A program made the position numbers and the translations under genes. The notes below the pieces were generated by a model. The model saw nothing but the letters and a program-made list of their open reading frames with translations, did no database searches and was not told the origin of the DNA. Positions 32,633 to 40,047 of a DNA stretch of 64,000 nucleotides are shown one piece after another. Origin of the DNA: Archangium gephyra (GTDB taxonomy: Bacteria > Myxococcota > Myxococcia > Myxococcales > Myxococcaceae); contig QFQP01000031.1 in the NCBI GenBank assembly GCA_003243425.1, positions 21,880 to 85,879 on the forward strand, read 5' to 3'. The first letter of the stretch is position 1. Every line of letters starts with the position of its first letter.

Positions 32633-35359
32633 ATGTCTACCGGCGTGGTTCGGTCGCTACTGGTTTGTCTTTTTCCATTTGTCTTCATTGGTTGTGCTGA
32701 GTCGGGAGATGTCTCACTCAAACAATCACAATCGCTCACAACGGCGCGGGTGTCTGATCAGACCTCCTTGCTGAACGCGGTGCGGTCACGCGACTGGCGC
32801 GCCATTCAGGCCGCCATCGGCAGCAACCACGGCGCGCCCGGTGCGGTCATCGCCGTCGAGCGAGGGCCCATCGACGGGTACCAGGGCAGCATCGAGCCCG
32901 TGGTGGTTCGGCACCCGGCCGCTCCGAACGTGGAGCTGCTCGTTCGCAGCGACATTTCTGTGGCCGCGGCGCTGCTCGGTGTCGATGGGCGTCTCGTGCC
33001 GTTGACGCCGGCCTTCGAAGCCGTCGAAGGCAGCGACGAACTGCTGCGCTTGCGCCTCACGCAGCGCGACCTCACCACGCAGGGCGTGTTGCTGGTCGGC
33101 GAAGCCGGAGTGGATCTCACCGCGCTGGCCCCGCAGACGCTCGCGCTCGCGGTGGTCGACGACCGGTGGGAATGCGGTGCCGTGCAGACCTCGTGCGCCA
33201 CCGGCGACTACGTATGCGTGTTCGAGAGCCACCAGCGCTGCCTCGAGCAGGACCTCACCTTCACCTCGCAGTTCCCGGTGACGGAAGACTCGGCAGAGAT
33301 TCAGCCGCTCGTCGACTACCTCCAGCTCTACGGCGCCGTCACTGACGTCACCATCTCCGAACAGCCGGTGGTGAATGACCGCAGCGGTGTGTGGCATGCG
33401 CTGACGTTCACGGCGCCGGCCGGCGCTCAGGTGGCGCGCATCAAGGCGTTCACCGAAGAAGACGTGCAGGTCGACCTGCAGTTCCGCGTGGTCGACGGCG
33501 TGGTGCAGGTGCTCGCTCCGGTCGACGGCTTTCAGCCGGGCCTCATCGTCGTCGACACCTCGGCGAACGGCGCGCGCTTCGATTCCATCGGCGTGACGTC
33601 CTCTCCGGCGCCCGCGCTGCTCGAGAAGGCGTGCCGCACGTGGTCGGTGTCGGGGTGTCTCAAGGTCGAAGACGCACTCACCCAGTCGGGGACGACCGCG
33701 AACCGCGCGCTCGTCGGCGTTGCCGTGCGCCCGGCTTCAGCCACGCAGCTCGGCCTGGGCATCTTCCTGCCGTGGGTGCCGACCAGCACCGACGGTAACG
33801 GCTGCTTCTCGACCTCGAAGACGTTCTGCGGCATCGGCGCGAAGGCGGGCCGGCGGTTGCGCACCACCCTCGCGTGGGCCGACTCGAAGGTCGCCATTCA
33901 CAACCCGCTCGCGTGGGAGACGATCTTCAACGCGAGCTTCTTCCAGGTTCACCAGAACAACTCGTGGACCAGCCCCGGCTCGCACAGCACCGGTACGTTG
34001 CTCTTCAAGGAATACGTGGGCGGCGTGCTCGGCGACACCGAGCGGCATCGTCAGGCGCTGACCTGGTACGTGACGCACGCGCTCGACAACGCCTTCAACG
34101 CGCAGAGCTCGTGGCTGCGCTACCAGAACTTCTACAAGATCGAATACCCGCACCCGCTGTGGGGCGGCGTGGCGTTGCCCATCGTGCCGCCGGTGGTGCA
34201 GCTCAAAGCCAACCAGTGGAGCCTCTACACGCTGGTGCATGAGATCGGTCACGTCTGGCACTACATGCACAACTCCGGCGTGATGCCGAACATCGCCACG
34301 TCGCTCATCAACGGCTGGGACACGCACAACTGCCACGAGGACTACAACATCGCCTTCCTCGAAGGCTTCGCGGAGTTCTTCCAGCGGCAGGTGCTGTGCG
34401 GTGACGTGTTCAACAGCGCCGTCTGCTACTGGAACACCACCCCGCGTTCTCGCAACGGCCTCATCAACCACGGCACGTGCAATCAGGAGCAGGGCTTCGG
34501 GCTCATCACGCCGTTGCACGTCTCCTACAACGACGACGGGGTCACGCACGCGCTGCAGCTGCTGGTCGTCGACGACTTCTACAAGCGCAACTTCCTGCAC
34601 TCGAGCAACGCGTTTCAGCCGTTCGTTCCTTCGGTGCAGCTGAGCGCCGACTGCCAGTGGTACCCGTACGACAACCTCAACCTCTGGCACGTGCTGCGGA
34701 CCTTCCGCGCGAACAGCTCGCTGGGCTACCCGACGAATTTCCAGTCGGGCATCAACTACGGCATCAGCGAGTTCTACGACCGCTTCCGCGCCGTGAACAA
34801 CCTGCCCTCCGGCTACCTGCAGGACCGCAAACGTCTGTGGGACATCAATGCCGCCAACCCCATCTCGGTGTGCCGCAAGCCCTGCGCCGAGCTGAGCCCG
34901 TGGTGGACCGGTGGGCCGAAGCCCTCGACCCTGGTGGCCAACACGCGCTGCGACATCGAGCCCGTACCGGCCGGCCAGACGGCGTTCGTCCAGAGCAACG
35001 CGTACTTCCTCAAGCAGCCGCGCAGCTGCCCCGTCGGGAGCTACGACACGGCGAACTGCCACGTGCTCACGCCCGCGCCGGGCACCACGCCGTTCATCTG
35101 GAACAACAACCTGTACACCACGCCGTTGCCCGGAAACGTCTGCCCGGCTGGCAGCTTCGACACGGCCAACTGCTTCATCGCCGCCACGCCGCCGGGAACG
35201 ACGCCCTTCATCTGGAACGGCAGCCTGTACACCACGCCGGTCATCGGAGCCTGCGCCGCGGGTGTGCTGCTCTCGCCGGACCATTGCTACATCGGCCAAC
35301 CGCCGACGGCGGCCACGGCGCAGATCACCTCGGGCTTCTTCTCGTACCCGAGGCAGTGA
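32633..35359 (+). CDS. Large lipoprotein with HExxH metallopeptidase-like region
   Basis: A 908-residue protein. ATG at 32633 follows AGGGG and gives a signal peptide with lipobox FVFIGC. Residues about 60-330 are beta-rich and unassigned. Near residue 536 the sequence VHEIGHVWHYMHNSG contains HExxH, and about 40 residues later comes EGFAEFFQRQ, giving candidate third-ligand Glu residues as in gluzincin peptidases. The C-terminal 100 residues are roughly 40-residue repeats, each with CPxGSYDTANC or CPAGSFDTANC followed by PGTTPFIWN and LYTTP. The protein should be anchored at the cell surface; protease activity is inferred from the motif. It is monocistronic, with AT-richer sequence upstream. 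Confidence 0.78.
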   Translation: MSTGVVRSLLVCLFPFVFIGCAESGDVSLKQSQSLTTARVSDQTSLLNAVRSRDWRAIQAAIGSNHGAPGAVIAVERGPIDGYQGSIEPVVVRHPAAPNVELLVRSDISVAAALLGVDGRLVPLTPAFEAVEGSDELLRLRLTQRDLTTQGVLLVGEAGVDLTALAPQTLALAVVDDRWECGAVQTSCATGDYVCVFESHQRCLEQDLTFTSQFPVTEDSAEIQPLVDYLQLYGAVTDVTISEQPVVNDRSGVWHALTFTAPAGAQVARIKAFTEEDVQVDLQFRVVDGVVQVLAPVDGFQPGLIVVDTSANGARFDSIGVTSSPAPALLEKACRTWSVSGCLKVEDALTQSGTTANRALVGVAVRPASATQLGLGIFLPWVPTSTDGNGCFSTSKTFCGIGAKAGRRLRTTLAWADSKVAIHNPLAWETIFNASFFQVHQNNSWTSPGSHSTGTLLFKEYVGGVLGDTERHRQALTWYVTHALDNAFNAQSSWLRYQNFYKIEYPHPLWGGVALPIVPPVVQLKANQWSLYTLVHEIGHVWHYMHNSGVMPNIATSLINGWDTHNCHEDYNIAFLEGFAEFFQRQVLCGDVFNSAVCYWNTTPRSRNGLINHGTCNQEQGFGLITPLHVSYNDDGVTHALQLLVVDDFYKRNFLHSSNAFQPFVPSVQLSADCQWYPYDNLNLWHVLRTFRANSSLGYPTNFQSGINYGISEFYDRFRAVNNLPSGYLQDRKRLWDINAANPISVCRKPCAELSPWWTGGPKPSTLVANTRCDIEPVPAGQTAFVQSNAYFLKQPRSCPVGSYDTANCHVLTPAPGTTPFIWNNNLYTTPLPGNVCPAGSFDTANCFIAATPPGTTPFIWNGSLYTTPVIGACAAGVLLSPDHCYIGQPPTAATAQITSGFFSYPRQ

Positions 35360-35458
35360 TGCGGTGATTGGTGCAGCACGACCCCGGTGGCGCGAGCCCG
35401 TGCCACCGGGGGCGGCAACGTTCGTCTCCCAGGTTCGCCGCGCCGCACACCGCGTGAA

Positions 35459-35827
35459 TCACCGCGGTGCCGTGTGGAAGGTGACGGCGTAGCCGTCGGG
35501 GTCTGCGGCCACGAAGAAGCGGCCGAAAGGCCCGTCAGCGAGCGGGGCGAGCACCTTGCCGCCCCGTTTCACGAGGAGGTCGTGCAACGCGTCCGCGTCT
35601 TCGCACGCGACCCACAGCGACACGCCGACGCCCAGCGGGCCGCTCTCGGGCAACGGACGAATGGGTTCACGAATCGCCAGCGCGATGGGCTTCGTGTCGA
35701 ACACCACCGCGCCGGGCGGGCTCTTCGGCGCGGCCTGAAAGCCGAACGTCTCTGCATAGAACCGGGTGGAAGCAGCGAGGTCGCGAACCTGCAACGCGAT
35801 GAAGTCGGGGCCGATTGGTTTTGCCAT
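35459..35827 (-). CDS. VOC-family (glyoxalase/bleomycin-resistance-like) protein
   Basis: A 122-residue cytosolic protein with one pair of beta-alpha-beta-beta-beta modules: GPDFIALQVRDLAASTRFYA, ETFGF, then VGVSLWVACEDADALHDLLV and the closing FVAADPDGYAVTFH. Such proteins are metal enzymes or ligand-binding resistance proteins. The ATG at 35827 opens the fold; upstream codons of the frame run through the operator. It is divergent from a marR gene with a perfect palindrome between them, so it is likely controlled by that MarR protein. Confidence 0.88.
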   Translation of the reverse strand: MAKPIGPDFIALQVRDLAASTRFYAETFGFQAAPKSPPGAVVFDTKPIALAIREPIRPLPESGPLGVGVSLWVACEDADALHDLLVKRGGKVLAPLADGPFGRFFVAADPDGYAVTFHTAPR

Positions 35828-35847
35828 TTCGTATCTCCAGTGGTGAA

Positions 35848-35884
35848 TATCAGGTACCTGATACACATATAAGGGGCCTGATAT
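35848..35884. promoter_or_regulatory. MarR-type operator: 16-bp perfect palindrome plus half-site
   Basis: TATCAGGTACCTGATA (35848-35863) is a perfect palindrome in an AT-rich 55-bp divergent spacer. A further copy of the half-site, CCTGATAT, lies at 35877-35884 and overlaps the marR ATG at 35883. The 16-bp length and symmetry fit a winged-helix dimer of the MarR family, and its position would control both the VOC gene and marR (autorepression). Confidence 0.7.
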
Positions 35885-36311
35885 GTCCGTGCAGCTCGAC
35901 ACCGAGTGGGTCGGCTACAACTTGAAGGTCACCCAGCACCGGCTGCGTCTGCGGCTCGACGCCCAGTTGGCGGAGCTGGGGATCACCTCGGCGCAGAACG
36001 CTGCGCTGCTGGCCATCGCCGGCAACCCGCGCATCTCGAACGCCGACCTCGCGCGCGCAGCGTTCGTCACGCCGCAGACCATGCAGGGGGTGCTGGTGAA
36101 CCTCGAGAAGAGCGGGCTCATTCGCCGCAGCCCGCACCCCGAGCACGGCCGCGTCATCATGACCGAGCTCACCAGAGCCGGGCAGAAGGTGGTCGCTGCT
36201 GGCACCACCGCCGCCAACACCGTCGAGCGACAGATGCTCTCGAAGCTCTCGGCGAAGGAAGTCGCGCAGCTCAACGCCCTGCTCAAGCGCTGCGCGGAGG
36301 CGCTCGAATGA
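35883..36311 (+). CDS. MarR-family transcriptional regulator
   Basis: A 142-residue protein with the MarR winged helix: GITSAQNAALLAIAGNPRIS, NADLARAAFVTPQTMQGVLV, NLEKSGLIRRSPHPEHGRVI, and long flanking helices for dimerisation. The start codon lies inside the second operator half-site, a layout expected for tight autoregulation. An SDR-type gene follows after 37 bp and probably shares the transcript; a VOC gene diverges. Together these suggest a response to a reactive or toxic small molecule. Confidence 0.9.
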   Translation: MSVQLDTEWVGYNLKVTQHRLRLRLDAQLAELGITSAQNAALLAIAGNPRISNADLARAAFVTPQTMQGVLVNLEKSGLIRRSPHPEHGRVIMTELTRAGQKVVAAGTTAANTVERQMLSKLSAKEVAQLNALLKRCAEALE

Positions 36312-36348
36312 GGCGTCAGCGTTCAGCTCGACGTTCGTCGGCCCGCGC

Positions 36349-37038
36349 ATGACGAAACCCCTGCTCGCAGTGTTCGGCGCCGGAACGGGCCTCGGTGCCC
36401 ACCTGTCACAGCGGTTCGAAAGAGAAGGGTACCGGGTCGCGCTCGTCTGTCGGAACGCGGCGAAGTTCCGCCCGCTCGAAGGCGACGATTACCGCGCGTT
36501 CGCCGCAGAGCTCTCTGAGCCTGGCTCTGCCGTGCATGCGCTGCACGAGATCGAAACGGCCATGGGCCGCGTCGACGTTCTTCACTACGCGCCCATCGCC
36601 ACCGCCGGCATCTTCCGGCCGGCCCGCGAGCTCGACACCGCCTTTCTCGAGCGCCTCGTTCGCCTGTATCTCTACTCGCCGGTCGAGCTCGTTCGCGCGG
36701 TGCTCCCGTCGATGCTGGAGCGGAAATCGGGCGCCATCGTGGTCACCCATGGAATCACCGCCGTGCGGCCGCTCGCCGGAATGAGCGGCCTCGGGCCGGT
36801 GACTGCAGCGGCGCGCAACTACGTCTACGGGCTCAACGCCGAGCTGACGAACACCGGGGTCTTTGCGGGCACCATGACCGTCGGTGGAGTCATCGCCGGA
36901 AGTGAGGGCCACCGCCTGGTGGTGCAGGGCGGGCAGCCGCTGCCGCCGGGCACCAGGGTGCTCGACCCCCGCGAGCTCGCCGACGCTGTGTGGAAGCTGG
37001 TGACCGAGCGAACGCGCGTCGAAGTCGCCGTTCCCTGA
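36349..37038 (+). CDS. SDR-fold protein lacking the usual catalytic Tyr-Lys
   Basis: A 229-residue Rossmann protein. The nucleotide loop is VFGAGTGLGAHLSQRF (GxGxG form) and VALVCRNAAKF follows. The segment where SDR enzymes have Ser and YxxxK instead reads VVTHGITAVRPLAGMSGLGP followed by VTAAARNYVYGLNAEL, with no aligned Tyr-x-x-x-Lys. Tyr residues in NYVYG are displaced by several positions. It may be a non-classical SDR with altered chemistry or a binding protein. It is downstream of marR and ends beside a terminator that serves the opposite strand. Confidence 0.8.
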   Translation: MTKPLLAVFGAGTGLGAHLSQRFEREGYRVALVCRNAAKFRPLEGDDYRAFAAELSEPGSAVHALHEIETAMGRVDVLHYAPIATAGIFRPARELDTAFLERLVRLYLYSPVELVRAVLPSMLERKSGAIVVTHGITAVRPLAGMSGLGPVTAAARNYVYGLNAELTNTGVFAGTMTVGGVIAGSEGHRLVVQGGQPLPPGTRVLDPRELADAVWKLVTERTRVEVAVP

Positions 37039-37080
37039 AAAAAAGCGGCCCGCGCCGTCCCCTCACAGACGACGCGGGCC
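37038..37080 (-). terminator. Intrinsic terminator for the XRE-cupin gene
   Basis: On the minus strand GGCCCGCG-TCGTC pairs with GACGG-CGCGGGCC (plus-strand 37047-37080), followed by seven T (plus-strand A-run 37038-37044). This is a textbook intrinsic terminator lying 39 bases beyond the stop of the regulator gene at 37119. The hairpin abuts the stop codon of the convergent SDR gene and may also stop transcription from that side, though with no T-tract there. Confidence 0.85.
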
Positions 37081-37118
37081 AGCTTCGCGCGTGTTGCCAC
37101 GCGCCCCGGAAAATTCGC

Positions 37119-37715
37119 TCAGCCGCTTCGTGCGGTCGCGTACGTCATCACCAGGTACACCGTGGCCGGGGTCGCCCCCGGGTTGCGGTACGTGTGTGCG
37201 ACGTCAGCCTGAAAGTAGAGGGCGTCTCCTTCGCCCAGCAGGTACCTCTGTGTTCCCAACACCAGCTCCAGCTGGCCCTTCTGCACCACCAGGTTCTCGG
37301 TGGTGCCGCTCGCATGTGCCTCGGCTTCTTCGATGCCGTTCGGCCTCAACGTGAGCTCGTAGAATTCGGTGCTGCGTTCACCTTCGAACGGGAACAGCGC
37401 GCGCGACGTGAACGCGCCGTCTTTCGACGTGAGCACCCTGGCCTGTTGGGCTCTCAACACCGCCGCGCCACGTTCGGTCTGCCCGACCAGCGCCGAGAAG
37501 GGCACCTCGAGGGCCCTGGTGATCTTCCACACCGAGTTGATGGTCGGTGCGCTCTGGCCCAGCTCGATCTGACTCAACATCGCCCGGCTCACGCCCGACG
37601 CCGTGGCCAGCCGCTCGAGCGACAGACCGCGCTGCGTGCGCAACTTGCGCAGGCTGCGGCCCACCACCGCCGGCAATGAATCGGTCTCGTCGACCCTGGC
37701 CACCGAGCGCCCCAT
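37119..37715 (-). CDS. XRE-family regulator with C-terminal cupin domain
   Basis: A 198-residue protein. Residues about 18-75 are a Cro/C1-type helix-turn-helix: VGRSLRKLRTQRGLSLERLA, TASGVSRAMLSQIELGQSAP, TINSVWKITRALEVPFSALV. Residues about 105-195 are a cupin-2 barrel with NLVVQKGQLELVLGTQRYLL and DALYFQADVAHTYRNPG. This layout is common in small-molecule-responsive regulators. The ATG at 37715 is preferred because a 44-residue gene with strong ribosome-binding site ends 10 bases upstream. A candidate operator lies further upstream at 37913. Confidence 0.9.
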   Translation of the reverse strand: MGRSVARVDETDSLPAVVGRSLRKLRTQRGLSLERLATASGVSRAMLSQIELGQSAPTINSVWKITRALEVPFSALVGQTERGAAVLRAQQARVLTSKDGAFTSRALFPFEGERSTEFYELTLRPNGIEEAEAHASGTTENLVVQKGQLELVLGTQRYLLGEGDALYFQADVAHTYRNPGATPATVYLVMTYATARSG

Positions 37716-37725
37716 GACGTCTGCC

Positions 37726-37860
37726 TTAACGGACGGGCACCCAGAACCAGACCCACACCGGCTGCCACGCAAAGCGCGCGGCAGGGCTCACCGGCGGCGG
37801 CACCTGCGCCTTGCGCTGCTGGCGGAAGCTCTCGAGGTCGATGACGTGGGCGGCGCTCAT
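37726..37860 (-). CDS. 44-residue protein preceding the XRE-cupin regulator
   Basis: The frame encodes MSAAHVIDLESFRQQRKAQV, then PPPVSPAARFAWQPVWVWFW and VPVR. The perfect Shine-Dalgarno AAGGAG (minus strand, 37867-37872) stands 6 bases before the ATG, the best such site seen in the window. The first half is charged; the last third is Trp-rich and hydrophobic. The stop lies 10 bases before the regulator ATG. It could be a leader peptide governing the regulator or a small membrane-associated protein. The SD and spacing support translation. Confidence 0.6.
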   Translation of the reverse strand: MSAAHVIDLESFRQQRKAQVPPPVSPAARFAWQPVWVWFWVPVR

Positions 37861-37912
37861 GTGCTGCTCCTTGAAGCGGATGTCTATCTGTTACAGCGGA
37901 CGAGGCGCAATG

Positions 37913-37926
37913 TCCGTCATAACGGA
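37913..37926. promoter_or_regulatory. Candidate operator TCCGT-N4-ACGGA
   Basis: A perfect 5+5 inverted repeat with a 4-base spacer, about 52 bases upstream of the 44-residue gene, in the divergent spacer with the paralogue gene at 37989. Related half-sites GCGGAC (37896) and ACGGAC (37730) occur nearby. It is a reasonable target for the XRE-cupin regulator, by position only. Confidence 0.4.
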
Positions 37927-37988
37927 TGCCCGTGTCAAGTCAGCGGATGATCGTGGTGCGACGCCCCATGCTTAAGTGCGCGGACTTC

Positions 37989-38468
37989 ATGCCGGTGACG
38001 CTGCTCGAGGAGTTCTCTGAGGTCCGCATTGGCCACGTGGGGCCGGTGCTGATCAGCGTGTGGTTCTCGCAGGCCACGATGCGCGGGCTGGAGGCGCTCT
38101 CGAAGCACCAGCTCGCGTTGGTCGCGCGGCACGGGAAGATCACCAACCTCTCGGTGGCGGTGAAGATCCCCAAAGCCCCGGGGCCCGAAGCGCAGGAATG
38201 GCTCAAGAAGAACGACGTGCGGCTGCGCGGCACCAGCCTGGGCACCGTCATCGTGGTGCTGGAGCGCGGCCTGGGCGCCATTCTCGCGCGCAGCTTCATC
38301 GCCGCGGCGAGCCTCATCAGCGCCAACTCCATGCACGTGGTGAAGACGCTCGACGAAGCGGTGGCGAAGACGAAGTTGCTCCCCGGCCAGCCCCGCGAAA
38401 TTCTCGACGACGCCACGCTCCGCTCGAACCTCGAAGTCTTCGTCGCTGCACCACCCGTCACTCGCTGA
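37989..38468 (+). CDS. Uncharacterised protein, first of a tandem paralogue pair
   Basis: A 159-residue cytosolic protein sharing layout and phrases with the gene 39 bp downstream: MPVTLLEEF, VRIGHVGPVLISVWFSQATM, LEALSKHQLALVARHGKITN, LGTVIVVLERGLGAILARSF and ISANSMHVVKTLDEAVAKTK. Alternating strands and helices with a late hydrophobic strand suggest a STAS/SpoIIAA-like alpha-beta fold, but this is weak. The start at 37989 is chosen by alignment with the paralogue; 37968 and 37926 are also in frame. Function unknown. Confidence 0.7.
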   Translation: MPVTLLEEFSEVRIGHVGPVLISVWFSQATMRGLEALSKHQLALVARHGKITNLSVAVKIPKAPGPEAQEWLKKNDVRLRGTSLGTVIVVLERGLGAILARSFIAAASLISANSMHVVKTLDEAVAKTKLLPGQPREILDDATLRSNLEVFVAAPPVTR

Positions 38469-38507
38469 CACAGCCGCCCGGTCGTGGGCTCACGGAGCTT
38501 TCTCGCC

Positions 38508-38984
38508 ATGCCGATCACCACGCTCGAAGAGCGGCCTGAATGTCGCGTTGGTCACGCCGGTTCCGTGTTCGTGACGGCCTGGTACAGCGAGCTGACCGAG
38601 GCCGCGCTCGACATGATGGAGCGCCATCAAACGGCGCTCTCGCAGCGGTACGGCAAGGTGACGCTCATCTCCATCGTCATGGGCGCGACCAGGAACCCGC
38701 CGCCCGACGTACGCGAGCGGCTCAAGCGCACCGCGGACTTCCTGCAGGACCAGCGCATCGGCAACTTCGTGGTGGTTCAGACGCGCGGGCTGTCGGCCAT
38801 CATCGCGCGCACGTTCCTCGCGGCGTTGAGCCTGATGAACTCCGAGAACATGAAGGTGTTCAAGACGCTGGAAGACGCCGCCGAAGAGGCGAAGCGGATT
38901 CCCGGTCAGCAGCAGGAGGTGGTGACGAACACCACGCTCGCCGCCGACCTCGCGGCCTTCGCGCAGCTGCCGCCGCCGCGGTGA
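38508..38984 (+). CDS. Uncharacterised protein, second of a tandem paralogue pair
   Basis: A 158-residue protein parallel to the preceding one: MPITTLEER, CRVGHAGSVFVTAWYSELTE, LDMMERHQTALSQRYGKVTL, IGNFVVVQTRGLSAIIARTF and MNSENMKVFKTLEDAAEEAK. The two genes clearly arose by duplication and have diverged strongly. No signal peptide, membrane helix or catalytic motif is seen. Its 3' end converges with the yebC-like gene 14 bp away. Function unknown. Confidence 0.72.
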   Translation: MPITTLEERPECRVGHAGSVFVTAWYSELTEAALDMMERHQTALSQRYGKVTLISIVMGATRNPPPDVRERLKRTADFLQDQRIGNFVVVQTRGLSAIIARTFLAALSLMNSENMKVFKTLEDAAEEAKRIPGQQQEVVTNTTLAADLAAFAQLPPPR

Positions 38985-38998
38985 GCTCCCGTCGCTGG

Positions 38999-39721
38999 TC
39001 AGGCCAGCGCGTGAAACACGTGCTGCACGTCGTCGTCCTGCTCGAGCGCGTCGACCATCTTCAAGACCTCCTGCGCCTTCTCGTCAGGCAGGTCGACCGG
39101 CGTCTGCGCCACGTACTCGCTCGACGCTGAGAGCACGTTCAACTTCCGCTCTTCGAGCGCCGACTGCAGCTTTCCGAAATCGGCGAAGTCGCAGCGGATG
39201 ATGAGCTGCTTCTCGCCCTTCTCGCCGGTGCCTTCGCCCAGCTCCTGCAGCCCGTGGTCGATGAGGTCGAGCTCGAGTGAATCGTGGTCGATGCCGGCGG
39301 GGTCGAGCCGGAAGACGCCCATGCGCTTGAACATGAAGCCGACGCTGCCCGCGTTGCCCATGTTGCCGCCCCAGTCCTTGAAGTGCATGCGCACGTTGGC
39401 CACGGTGCGCACCACGTTGTCGGTGGCGGTCTCGACGATGACCGGCACGCCGTGCGGCGCGTAGCCCTCGTACACGATGATTTCGTAATCCTTCTGGTCC
39501 TGGCCGCTCGCGCGCTTGATGGCGTTGTCGACCTTGTCCTTCGGCATGTTCACCGCGCGGGCGTTCTGCAGCGCGCGGCGCAGCGCGGGGTTCGACTCGG
39601 CGCTGGTGCCGCCGGCCTTCACGGCAATGGTGATTTCCTTCGTCACGCGCGTGAAGGCTTTCGCCATCTTGTTCCAGCGCGCGAACATCGTGTGCTTGCG
39701 GGTCTCGAAGATGCGTCCCAT
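38999..39721 (-). CDS. YebC/PmpR-family DNA-binding protein
   Basis: A 240-residue protein with the three-domain YebC pattern: KMAKAFTRVTKEITIAVKAG, SNPALRRALQNARAVNMPKD, KVDNAIKRASGQDQKDYEII, YEGYAPHGVPVIVETATDN, NVRMHFKDWGGNMGNAGSVG and the C-terminal QTPVDLPDEKAQEVLKMVDA. YebC proteins regulate transcription or assist translation of proline stretches. The start at 39721 gives MGRIFETRKHTMFARWNKMA, the form seen in the family variant that opens with GRIFE; 39739 is also in frame. Confidence 0.9.
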   Translation of the reverse strand: MGRIFETRKHTMFARWNKMAKAFTRVTKEITIAVKAGGTSAESNPALRRALQNARAVNMPKDKVDNAIKRASGQDQKDYEIIVYEGYAPHGVPVIVETATDNVVRTVANVRMHFKDWGGNMGNAGSVGFMFKRMGVFRLDPAGIDHDSLELDLIDHGLQELGEGTGEKGEKQLIIRCDFADFGKLQSALEERKLNVLSASSEYVAQTPVDLPDEKAQEVLKMVDALEQDDDVQHVFHALA

Positions 39722-39773
39722 GCGGCGGCATTTATCCAAACGTTGTGCGGAGCGCCTCTGCTACAGCCGTGCG

Positions 39774-39945
39774 CGTCGTTGGAAATAGGGAAGCCGGTGA
39801 AAGTCCGGCACTGCCCCGCAGCGGTAAGCAGGAACGAAAGCCGTCACGAAGCACTGGGCGTCATGGTGACGCCTGGGAAGCGACGGCGAGTAGGTGGTTC
39901 CTTTTCGGAACCGGCGCCTGTAAGTCCGAAGACCTGCCAGCGATG
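39774..39945 (+). ncRNA. Cobalamin (B12) riboswitch
   Basis: Conserved core elements appear in order: AATAGGGAA, GCCGGTGAAAGTCCGGCAC, TGCCCCGCAGCGGTAA, GGAACGAAAGCC, then CACTGGG and GGGAAG, and the B12 box AAGTCCGAAGACCTGCC (39922-39938). CGTCGTTGG (39774-39782) pairs with CCAGCGATG (39937-39945), closing stem P1 with two G-U pairs. Two hairpins follow (39956-39971 and 39973-39993) before the lipoprotein gene at 40048 and may form the expression platform. On ligand binding, expression of the downstream genes is expected to fall. Confidence 0.93.
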
Positions 39946-40047
39946 TTGGTCCACCCGCTCCGAGGGGAGCGCGATGGGAGCTGAGGTCCCATCACGTCTT
40001 CTCTCCGAGCATCGACGGTCCGAGGGGCCCGTCTGCTGGAGATGATC

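Noticed and set aside
38999..39721. yebC as the target of the cobalamin riboswitch
   Set aside because: The riboswitch is read on the plus strand and yebC runs leftward from its 5' side; the lipoprotein genes are downstream.
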